A DNA stretch of 64,000 nt from CS4-C045 sp963844115 (GTDB lineage Bacteria > Planctomycetota > Planctomycetia > Pirellulales > UBA7805): the NCBI GenBank assembly GCA_963844115.1, contig CAWJNN010000006.1:14417-78416 (forward strand). Reading direction: 5' to 3'. The position numbers and the translations under genes are program-made. Positions 57,302 through 64,000 of this stretch are shown here, in pieces (the first letter of the stretch is position 1; every line of letters starts with the position of its first letter). The notes beneath the pieces were generated by a model. That model was not told the origin of the DNA. It ran no database searches and saw nothing but the letters and a program-made list of their open reading frames with translations.

Positions 57302-59353
57302 TTGCGGCACCGTACGGAATCGTCCGGCATCGACGGTGACCGAAACAAGCCGATCTCAAATCGCCTGGCTTGGAAACGCACCCGATTCATGCATACAGCT
57401 TCCCGCCAGCTTTTCGTCCGCTGTCCAGGCATCGCGAGACGCCGGCCCGCGTTCGGTCTCGTTGAGTTCCTACGTGCGCCCGGCCGCGCGTACGCCGCAG
57501 GGGTCTTGTTCACGGTGCTGGTGGCTCTTGCGCTGGGGTTGTGGCAATACGACTTCTACAGCTATCAGGCGACGAACATTGGGCAAATGGACTTGTCGAC
57601 GCTTGACCGTGGCGTTGTCTACTGGACGCTGTGCGCGAGAACATGTCTTTTGCTCGTGCCCGCCGTCCTGCTAGGAGTTGTCGCCACTTGGCGCCGACGG
57701 TTCGGTTTCGCACTGGTCACGACCGTGTCATTGGCGCTGGGCAGCAGTGTCTGGTTGCTTGTCGAAATGGAAGTTCACCGGACGTACGGCCGAACGCTCA
57801 GCAGCTTTGCCGGCTATCTCGTGCAGCGCCATGCGTGGGAGCTGGGCGGTGGAGTCGGGGTGCATCTTGCAGAGTTCACGACGATTGTCCTGTGCGCTGT
57901 CGTGCTGATTAGCGGTTGTCTTGTTGTCACGCGTGGCGTAATCGAATGGCTCGCGGATCGAGTCGCTGTTGATTCACGACGAGTTTGGATCGCCGTGTCC
58001 GTTTTGTGGGTGTTCGTCACGTTGGGACCTTTGGCGGCACGCGGGATGATGAGTCAGCCGGCGGCGTTCGCAGTGCTAAATGACGCTCAGCCGGCCAGTC
58101 TCTTGTTCTTCGTGGGTGATTCCTTCGCGCCGCAGCCGTTCGCCGATCTGAATGCCGAGGAATTGTTTGCAGACAGCCTGGACCGTCTACAGAAATCGGT
58201 GACCCATCCACCGTTGCCGGCGGACGTATTGATTCCGCTCCGAGAGGATTTGCCCAACATCGTCATGATTGTCGTCGAAAGCCTGCGGCACGACGCGGTG
58301 AAAGGCAATATGCCACGGCTTGAATCGCGGCTGGACGATGCGATGGTCTGTGGTCATCACTATGCAAATAGTAATCGCACCGAAACCGGCCTGTTCGCGT
58401 TGCTGTACGGGCGACCGGTCGTCGAATACGAGGCGACATTGTCCCGTGGTGGTCCGCCACATCTTTGTCGCTACCTGCGCGAAAGCGGCTACAGGTGTTC
58501 GTTTGTCAGCAGCCATGATTTGGCATATGGCGGGATGGATCGCTTCATCAGACCTCCGTCCTTTGACGAAGTGCACGTCAACAAGCACGGTTGGTGGTAC
58601 GAACGGGATCGCAAGAGTCTCGCCGATGCAGCAGAAATACTGGTCAGGGAGGATGCAAGTCCAAACTTCGTCGTCGTCTTCCTGATGTCGACCCATTACA
58701 GCTATGCCTACCCCGCGGAATATCGACATTTCGTCCCGGATGCGGAATGGACGAATTCGCGAGTGGATTTGCTGAATCGATACCGGAATGCACTTCGGTT
58801 TACGGATGATGCCATCCATGGTCTGTTGAGTGGACTGGATCGGTCAAAAAACGTGGTCATCGTCACCGGTGACCATGGCGAGTCCTTTTACGAAGATGGG
58901 ACGCTTACGCACGCCTGTCGATTATCCGAAATAACATGTCGAGTGCCCTGGGTGATGTACGGCGGTGGGATCGCACCGCGGCGAATAACGTCGATGACGC
59001 AGCATACCGATGTCCTACCAACGCTATTGCACGTATTGTCGAGCGATTCGGTGCAAGTGACTGGATTCAACGGAAGCGATCTGTTGGGATGCGGCAAGCC
59101 TCGCCAGCAAGTAATGGTCGCTCAACCACTGCAGAATTTTCGTGGCGCATGGGAGCAGTTGCTGATTCGGCCGGAAGGTCGCTTGGGATTCCAGGTCGGC
59201 ACGGAACCTGGTTTTTCGCGACTGTTGGGTTTCTATGATGAATCCGGACTTGCGGATCCGAATCGAACGCGGTCGGCGGATCACGCCCGTCAATGGCGCG
59301 ACGTCCTCCGGCGCGAGCTGCCGCCGTCGCCCCATCACCCGAACGCTGAGTAA
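57302..59353 (+). CDS. Inner-membrane sulfatase-fold protein, YejM/PbgA-like
   Basis: Up to 683 residues. About five TM segments occupy residues 60-260 (YAAGVLFTVLVALALGLWQY, LLLVPAVLLGVVATW, ALVTTVSLALGSSVWLLV, TIVLCAVVLISGCLVV, VWIAVSVLWVFVTLGPLA). The periplasmic C-terminal domain is alkaline-phosphatase/sulfatase-like: NIVMIVVESLRHDAV, HHYANSNRTETGLFALLYG and VVIVTGDHGESFYEDG with THAC. The layout and the GLFALLYG block resemble YejM (PbgA/LapC), which senses lipopolysaccharide and controls LpxC, rather than soluble sulfatases. The window also encodes lpxC and lpxA. The start could be the ATG at 57389 instead. Confidence 0.72.
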   Translation: MRHRTESSGIDGDRNKPISNRLAWKRTRFMHTASRQLFVRCPGIARRRPAFGLVEFLRAPGRAYAAGVLFTVLVALALGLWQYDFYSYQATNIGQMDLSTLDRGVVYWTLCARTCLLLVPAVLLGVVATWRRRFGFALVTTVSLALGSSVWLLVEMEVHRTYGRTLSSFAGYLVQRHAWELGGGVGVHLAEFTTIVLCAVVLISGCLVVTRGVIEWLADRVAVDSRRVWIAVSVLWVFVTLGPLAARGMMSQPAAFAVLNDAQPASLLFFVGDSFAPQPFADLNAEELFADSLDRLQKSVTHPPLPADVLIPLREDLPNIVMIVVESLRHDAVKGNMPRLESRLDDAMVCGHHYANSNRTETGLFALLYGRPVVEYEATLSRGGPPHLCRYLRESGYRCSFVSSHDLAYGGMDRFIRPPSFDEVHVNKHGWWYERDRKSLADAAEILVREDASPNFVVVFLMSTHYSYAYPAEYRHFVPDAEWTNSRVDLLNRYRNALRFTDDAIHGLLSGLDRSKNVVIVTGDHGESFYEDGTLTHACRLSEITCRVPWVMYGGGIAPRRITSMTQHTDVLPTLLHVLSSDSVQVTGFNGSDLLGCGKPRQQVMVAQPLQNFRGAWEQLLIRPEGRLGFQVGTEPGFSRLLGFYDESGLADPNRTRSADHARQWRDVLRRELPPSPHHPNAE

Positions 59354-59525
59354 GCAGCCGCTCGTGTCGTGTTTTCTGCGGTTTAGGCATATTCATTCGT
59401 TGGACGTTCTTTTAAGGCAAGCATGGGTTGCAAAGCGCCACTAGAATATGTTGGCCTGTCCGCGTAAATTTCACGTTCTCGAATTTGTCCAACTTCGTGC
59501 AACAGCGGAATCTGAAAACGCATAA

Positions 59526-60287
59526 ATGCCCGACACCGTCCATCTCACCGCGGTTATTGTCCTGAACGGTGCGGCATTGGCCGTTCTGGCATGGATCGTG
59601 GTTGCGCTGCGCCGAAGTCCGTTCACGCCCGTGCAATCGGTATTGTGGTTCATGTGCATTCTGCTCTGTCGCGTCTTATGGCGCGCCGAAGTCATCGGGG
59701 ATCTGCCCTCGGACGAGAGCAAGGGGGCGGTCGTAATTTGCAACCATCGCACATCGACGGATCCGTTCTTTATTCAAAGTATGTTGCGCCGCGTGAGTCG
59801 GTGGATGGTCGCCAAGGAATATTTTGAAATCCCGCTGGTCGGTTGGTTTTTGCGAGCGTGCGAGGCAATCCCGGTCAGCCGCGGCGGCGTGGATACGAAG
59901 GCGACAAAGATTGCCTTGCGATACGCCAGCCAAGGCGGGTACGTCGGCATGTTGCCGGAAGGGCGGATCAATACGACGTCACAATTTTTACTGCCCGGCA
60001 GACCAGGCGCCGTCCTGGTTGCGCTCAAGTCGCGCGTTCCGATTCTTCCTTGCTACATCGAAGACGCGCCCTACGACGGTACCTACTGGGGCTGTTTGTT
60101 CATGCCTGCCAGAGTTCGTGTGGTGATCGGCAAGCCGTATGACCTTTCGCAATACTTTGATCGGGCGCGAGATGGTGAGCTGTTGAAGCAGATCACCAAA
60201 GATGTGATGAAAGAAATCGCTATCCTGGCCGGACGCCCCGACTTTGAGCCGCAGGTGGCCGGTCGCCGTTGGAAGCCGGGCACTTAA
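59526..60287 (+). CDS. 1-acyl-sn-glycerol-3-phosphate acyltransferase family protein
   Basis: A 253-residue PlsC-family acyltransferase. One N-terminal TM segment (VIVLNGAALAVLAWIVVAL) is followed by NHRTSTDPFF (HxxxxD catalytic motif), EYFEIPLVGWFLRACEAIPVSR, MLPEGRIN (the EGR motif), and VPILPCYIEDAP. It acylates lysophosphatidate or another lysolipid at the cytoplasmic membrane. It follows the sulfatase gene by 172 bases in the same orientation. Start at ATG 59526. Confidence 0.87.
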   Translation: MPDTVHLTAVIVLNGAALAVLAWIVVALRRSPFTPVQSVLWFMCILLCRVLWRAEVIGDLPSDESKGAVVICNHRTSTDPFFIQSMLRRVSRWMVAKEYFEIPLVGWFLRACEAIPVSRGGVDTKATKIALRYASQGGYVGMLPEGRINTTSQFLLPGRPGAVLVALKSRVPILPCYIEDAPYDGTYWGCLFMPARVRVVIGKPYDLSQYFDRARDGELLKQITKDVMKEIAILAGRPDFEPQVAGRRWKPGT

Positions 60288-60337
60288 ACGTTCCGTTGTC
60301 GCGGCGGCGGACATGACACGTTTGGGCCGCATCGTTG

Positions 60338-61477
60338 TCAAACAGGTGCTGGTACGTCAAAGAATCCCTGGATCGTTGCCGCGAGTCGCTGCAGTGCGCT
60401 TTCTACCGCACCCGGATCCGGCCCCTCCGCCAGAACGGTGCACAACGGCCGGCCGCGGCGGATAAACGTCCCTACGCGTGGGATATCGGCGATGGTTGGC
60501 CAGTCCAAAGCCCGGTTTTGCTGCAGGACAAAGCGCGGAAAACGCGCGTCGATCGTAACGTCTCTTTGCGCGTAACACACCGCTTTACCGCAGATCCGTT
60601 GAGGCGGGACGTCGAACGTCGACGAGAATCTTTGGCCCTGGCATGCCTCAACGTGCAGGGTCACCGCAGCGATGCCAAGGGCCCGTTCCAGGACCTCAAT
60701 CGATGCCGAGTAACGTGGATTCACCTCCAACGGCGACAGCCGGTCTCCTTGTAATATTGCATCGACGTTGAAGAGACCCTGTAAATTAAATTCGTCGGCC
60801 AGGGCGCCACCGATTTGTTGCCAGGCGGCGCGTATCGTCGAGTTCAGATTGAGGGGACCAATGGATCCTGAGTAGTTAAAACGGCGTGCACCGGCCCAGC
60901 CGGCTCCGACCAACTGCTCTGTCGTGCCCAGCAGGATTGCGGTGCCCGAAACGGCGACGAAAACCGCACTACACGACAGTCCTTCCAGTCGCTGCTGGAA
61001 ATAGTCGCCGCGATGACCCTCGTGCCGCCCGCCATACCACACCTGAACACTACCGCCGCCGCTGCTCTTTTCGCGTTTCCGTAGCCAATTACCATCCAGC
61101 GGAACGTTGGCCGAGTCACGGGTCATCGGCGGCATCGGGCTACCCGCATCGCTGCACACGTTGGCTAATCGAACCGGATCTCGGACCTGTTGAATAACTG
61201 CCGGGCCGTTGCCGAGCAAGAGACGAGTCCTTTGGATTTGATTCACAACTTCCGGATGGTTTTCCAGCGCGCCGGTGTAGAGGAAGGGGGCCGCGGGCAT
61301 GTCGCGGGCGGCGGAAACCAGGTCGTCCGGATAGCAGTCCACACCTCGTGCTGCTCCAACGGTCTGCAGATCCTGATCGGCAAAAAAATCGAGGGCCAGC
61401 GGCGAAAAACCTGCACGTACGGCGGACGCTGCCGCCGCGCGTGCGCTGAAACCAACGATCAATAAATTATCCGACAT
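60338..61477 (-). CDS. ATP-grasp enzyme, candidate tetrahydromethanopterin-linked protein
   Basis: A 379-residue ATP-grasp-fold protein. NLLIVGFSARAAAASAVRAG is the N-terminal nucleotide-fold strand, WLRKREKSSGGGSVQVW the ATP-binding loop, and LQGLFNVDAIL with LSPLEVNPRYSASIEVLE the Mg2+-binding C-terminal strands. It resembles the COG2232-like ATP-grasp proteins that accompany tetrahydromethanopterin C1-transfer genes in methylotrophs and planctomycetes. Formaldehyde-activating enzyme is encoded 1.2 kb away, which supports a cofactor-synthesis role. It converges with the PlsC gene. I cannot name the reaction. Confidence 0.68.
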   Translation of the reverse strand: MSDNLLIVGFSARAAAASAVRAGFSPLALDFFADQDLQTVGAARGVDCYPDDLVSAARDMPAAPFLYTGALENHPEVVNQIQRTRLLLGNGPAVIQQVRDPVRLANVCSDAGSPMPPMTRDSANVPLDGNWLRKREKSSGGGSVQVWYGGRHEGHRGDYFQQRLEGLSCSAVFVAVSGTAILLGTTEQLVGAGWAGARRFNYSGSIGPLNLNSTIRAAWQQIGGALADEFNLQGLFNVDAILQGDRLSPLEVNPRYSASIEVLERALGIAAVTLHVEACQGQRFSSTFDVPPQRICGKAVCYAQRDVTIDARFPRFVLQQNRALDWPTIADIPRVGTFIRRGRPLCTVLAEGPDPGAVESALQRLAATIQGFFDVPAPV

Positions 61478-61785
61478 CGCGGCAACAACGCATTTTTAAA
61501 TTGAAGTTCGAGAGAGCGAAGCCTTGGGTGTACCCACAAACCGTTTACCCGCGACCCAGAGGATATCGCCAGTTACGGATCAATTCCTGAATGAACCTGG
61601 TGGCGATTTCCAGCGGGGAGCGCGTAGCCGACGCGCTCGCCATCGGAGTGTTACGTCACGTTTGTCCCGCCTTCCGAGGATCGTCCAATATGAAGTGCGT
61701 TCAACAGTCACCAATTGCCCGACGTCTCACGGCGCCGGTTGGGCCGTTGACTTCAGGCTGATCGGCGCAGTGAAGCCGTGCTCGG
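61478..61785. other. Intergenic region, no gene seen
   Basis: About 300 bases upstream of the ATP-grasp gene and downstream of the CAP-domain gene. A plus-strand frame runs through it but shows no protein-like features. Confidence 0.5.
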
Positions 61786-62208
61786 TTAGCGGAGGAACTG
61801 CTGACACCAATAGATCGTGCCATTATTGGCGCGATAGGCGGCGACGCCAATCTGGCTGTACGAGCTACTTAGCATGTTCGCCCGATGCCCTGAAGAGTTC
61901 ATCCAGCTTTGAATCGCGGCATCTACCGAATTCTGTCCCATGGCGATGTTCTCCGCAACCCGATCGGAAGTATGGGTCATCGTGTTATTGTTGCACATCC
62001 ATGCGGTGTGACGCCGAGCGGAGTTCATCAGCGAACCGGATATGGCTAGCGGCGCGAGGCTTCTTCTTGCTCGAGCCTGATTCGTACGTGCGACCAGTTT
62101 CGATTCGACCTGGTTCAACTCGAGGTCGACCGTCGTCGCCTGCCCTGAAGCGATCTGGGGCAGGACCAGCAGAACGATCATCAGGCAACTCAATTGGCGA
62201 ACAAGCAT
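61786..62208 (-). CDS. Secreted CAP/SCP-domain protein
   Basis: A 140-residue protein with a signal peptide (LSCLMIVLLVLPQIASG) and a CAP domain. Landmarks are RTNQARARRSLAPL, SARRHTAWMCNNNTMTHTS (first His), VAENIAMGQNSVDAAIQSWMNSSGHRANMLS (Glu and second His; shown in part) and QIGVAAYRANNGTIYWCQQF. The pattern is of the bacterial YkwD type, whose members are secreted and of uncertain activity. At 140 residues it is a minimal CAP domain. Start at ATG 62208. Confidence 0.87.
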   Translation of the reverse strand: MLVRQLSCLMIVLLVLPQIASGQATTVDLELNQVESKLVARTNQARARRSLAPLAISGSLMNSARRHTAWMCNNNTMTHTSDRVAENIAMGQNSVDAAIQSWMNSSGHRANMLSSSYSQIGVAAYRANNGTIYWCQQFLR

Positions 62209-62360
62209 CTCTTCTTCCTCTCCTGGTAGAAAATGCCAACCACCGTCTCGACCGGCGAGGGCGCAATACCACCTTCAAGGGGACAGATAGGCAAGCCTCA
62301 AGGGCACGGATAGGTAAGGCCGGTGAGATCTAACGGTGTCGCGGAGGACGGGTGCGGGAA

Positions 62361-62418
62361 GGGGGTCGGGGGTCGGGGGTCGGGGGTCGGGGGTCGGGGG
62401 TCGGGGGTCGGGGGTCGG
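62361..62418. repeat. Heptanucleotide array 4 (gggggtc units)
   Basis: Eight nearly perfect gggggtc units, the most G-rich of the five arrays and a strong G-quadruplex candidate on the plus strand. It lies in the 470-base gap between the divergent CAP-domain and fae genes (62209-62681); the rest of that gap holds no gene I can support. Confidence 0.93.
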
Positions 62419-62681
62419 CAAAAGGGGGTAGAGCGGGTATCGATGTCGAGCAGCCATGATGCGGGAGTAAAAACGGGCCGGCAAGTCCCCACGCCCTTGA
62501 AGCGACGCGTGTGTGTGCGTTGATGGAACTCCATCGCACGCCCTGTGCTGCCTTGAAATCGCGAAACAGTCTGGTATCGTGCTTGTTCCAGCATGCTGCA
62601 ATGGCGTCTCGGATGCACACAGAGCGGCGTTGGAATTGATGAAACGGTATATGTAAACATGTAGAAGCATAGGAGTCTTTT

Positions 62682-63179
62682 ATGTCCATGTATGTTGGAG
62701 AGGCACTCGCTGGCGACGGCAATGAAGTGGCTCACATTGACTTGTTGATCGGCAGCAAGGATGGCCCTGTTGGCGTCGCGTTTGCAAATGCGTTGGCTCG
62801 TCAGAGCGAAGGGCACAGTAACCTCTTGGCGGTGTTGACCCCCAACCTGGCCGTGAAGCCTTCGACCGTGATGATTACGAAGGTCACGATCAAGGGCGCC
62901 AGGCAGGCAGTGCAGATGTTTGGACCGGCTCAGGCGGCCGTCGCGAAAGCGGTTGCGGACTCGGTCGCGGACGGCGTCATTCCAAAGGATCAGGTTGAAA
63001 ATTTGTGCATCGTTTGCGGCGTCTTTATCCACTGGGAAGCCGAAGACAACAAGAAGATCTACGACTACAACTACGAGGCGACCAAGCAGTCGATTGCGAG
63101 CGCGATGAGTTCCAAGCCGTCGGCCGACGAAATGCTCGCCGGCAAAGAAGAGGCCGCTCATCCTTTCCGCGGCTTTTAG
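62682..63179 (+). CDS. fae: Formaldehyde-activating enzyme
   Basis: A 165-residue Fae homologue that condenses formaldehyde with tetrahydromethanopterin to methylene-H4MPT, the entry step of the archaeal-type C1 pathway in methylotrophs and planctomycetes. Nearly the whole core is recognisable: VGEALAGDGNEVAHIDLLIG (with the catalytic His in VAHID), TPNLAVKPSTVMITKVTI, ARQAVQMFGPAQAAVAKAV, VFIHWEAEDNKKIYDYNYEA and the C-terminal HPFRGF. Aggag lies upstream of ATG 62682 at normal spacing, and a strong intrinsic terminator follows. Other H4MPT pathway genes are outside the window, apart from the ATP-grasp candidate. Confidence 0.97.
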   Translation: MSMYVGEALAGDGNEVAHIDLLIGSKDGPVGVAFANALARQSEGHSNLLAVLTPNLAVKPSTVMITKVTIKGARQAVQMFGPAQAAVAKAVADSVADGVIPKDQVENLCIVCGVFIHWEAEDNKKIYDYNYEATKQSIASAMSSKPSADEMLAGKEEAAHPFRGF

Positions 63180-63198
63180 TAATCAAGCCTATTCGACA

Positions 63199-63233
63199 AA
63201 CCGGCGCTGATCCCCTCAGCGCCGGTTTTTTTT
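63199..63233 (+). terminator. Intrinsic terminator after fae
   Basis: A perfect 12-bp stem, aaccggcgctga with tcagcgccggtt, loop tcccc or similar, followed by a tract of eight T residues. It starts 19 bases after the fae stop codon. Confidence 0.93.
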
Positions 63234-63270
63234 GCGCCCACCGATCAAAACGGCGAAGACAGAAGGTGAC

Positions 63271-63570
63271 CAGTAATCGGTAATCAGTTGGAAAATCCCG
63301 CATCCCGCATCCCATATCCCGCATCCCCCAATCCGCAATCCCCAATCCCCAATCCCCAATCCCCAATCCCCAATCCCCAATCCCCAATCCCCAATCCCCA
63401 ATCCGCAATCCGCAATCCCCAATCCCCAATCCGCAATCCGCAATCCCCAATCCCCAATCCCCAATCCCCAATCCCCAATCCCGCAATCCGCAATCCCCAA
63501 TCCCCAATCCGCAATCCGCAATCCGCAATTCCTAATCCCCAATCCCCAATCCGCAATCCGCAATTCCTAA
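63271..63570. repeat. Heptanucleotide array 5 (ccccaat / ccgcaat, with taatcgg lead-in)
   Basis: It begins with two gtaatcr units (63271-63288) and four cccgcat-type units, then runs through about thirty-five units of ccccaat or ccgcaat up to the stop codon of the flanking permease gene. It is the longest array in the window. All six frames are open through the main part, giving spurious NPQSPI and IGDWGL repeat proteins. The ccccaat unit matches the type of heptanucleotide STRR repeats described from heterocystous cyanobacteria. Confidence 0.93.
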
Positions 63571-64000
63571 AACTCCATTTCACGGAATGCGCGGAAGCCC
63601 ATCCGCAGTGAAAGCGTCGTCACGATCGCTCCCAATCCCACTGCGGCGACCAGACCGCCTAGCATGATCCAACGAAACAGATCGGCATCGAGCCGGGTGG
63701 TTAGTCGAGCGTTCGAGGCCAGGAAATAGAGATGGGTAGGGATCGCCGTCAGTGCGACGATCACCAGGATGTAGATCGCGCTGACCACCAGGTTCAATGT
63801 GCCTCCAAACCCTGCTGCGATTTTCGACGGGTTCGTCTCGCGCAGGTCGGGAATTCGGGCACCCAGCCCGACAGCTAATCCGGAAAGGCCCGTACACAAG
63901 ACAAGGCAGGCCAATTGATGAACCATGATCACCATCCACGTGATCCCCAGCAGCAGATCGCTGCAGAAAACCAGCAAGCAACTTGGAATGGCACACCCCA
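63567..64000 (-). CDS. Membrane protein, C-terminal part (ABC-2 permease-like; 5' end outside window)
   Basis: The frame is open to the right edge. The visible 143 residues contain four TM segments and the phrase GLGARIPDLRETNPSKIAAGFGGTLNLVVS (shown for its LGARIPDLRETNPSKIAAG core), which is typical of a group of bacterial ABC-type permeases without their own ATPase domain. The protein ends FRAFREMEF and its stop codon abuts heptamer array 5. Confidence 0.6.
   Translation of the reverse strand, partial: GCAIPSCLLVFCSDLLLGITWMVIMVHQLACLVLCTGLSGLAVGLGARIPDLRETNPSKIAAGFGGTLNLVVSAIYILVIVALTAIPTHLYFLASNARLTTRLDADLFRWIMLGGLVAAVGLGAIVTTLSLRMGFRAFREMEF

Noticed and set aside
63216..63611. Repeat proteins of the LGIGDWG and NPQSPI types in array 5
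   Set aside because: Translations of the heptamer array in several frames on both strands; no start signal, no non-repeat domain.

Overview
The window looks like chromosome of a planctomycete, probably of the Pirellula/Rhodopirellula type. The evidence is protein content. There is a surface protein whose N-terminus carries the LEPR-XLL-type motif FEPLEDRRLLA, followed by a beta-helix and a GEVED domain. There is also a BBP7-type outer-membrane barrel, an NPYASP-type small membrane protein, a SpoVG with a zinc-ribbon insert, and formaldehyde-activating enzyme (Fae), a C1 enzyme shared by planctomycetes, methylotrophs and methanogens. lpxC, lpxA, Skp/OmpH and a Lol-type exporter show a Gram-negative, lipid A-bearing envelope. 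I saw no rRNA, tRNA, CRISPR array, prophage or transposase.

Layout. 1-2.3 kb: the end of a GT2 glycosyltransferase overlapping a multi-pass membrane protein. 2.3-4.3 kb: a protein with an NKE microsatellite, and an inositol-monophosphatase-family enzyme. 4.7-15 kb: two translationally coupled giant exported proteins that I read as three tandem copies of one long beta-rich, membrane-anchored module; this is the least explained part of the window. 15-25.4 kb: housekeeping genes (rimI, cysK, a TIM-barrel sugar isomerase-like protein, a PA0069-type radical SAM protein, a retropepsin-like protease, rarA, a polytopic membrane protein, a QueC-like PP-loop enzyme). 25.4-35 kb: accessory-looking DNA with palindromic elements, small membrane proteins, the GEVED surface protein and an endonuclease/phosphatase-fold protein. 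35-44 kb: a methyltransferase, lysS, a LolCD-type ABC exporter, ilvE, a DUF368 flippase, ispE and spoVG. 44-54.5 kb: BBP7 porin, an FHA-GAF histidine kinase with a receiver protein, skp-lpxC-lpxA with a Gfo/Idh/MocA dehydrogenase, an ABC-2 permease and acylphosphatase. 54.8-64 kb: a VIT/VWA protein, a YejM-like membrane sulfatase, a PlsC acyltransferase, an ATP-grasp enzyme, a CAP-domain protein, fae and the end of another permease.

Two window-wide patterns stand out. First, many genes, including core ones such as rarA and cysK, are broken by single-base indels, mostly in or beside short homopolymers. I count fifteen sites, and correcting each one restores a full-length family member, so sequencing or assembly error is the likeliest cause. 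Second, the DNA is rich in short tandem repeats: five intergenic arrays of 7-bp units, several 15-bp and 9-bp minisatellites that keep reading frames open, and paired palindromes in convergent intergenic gaps, two of which show base-pair covariation.
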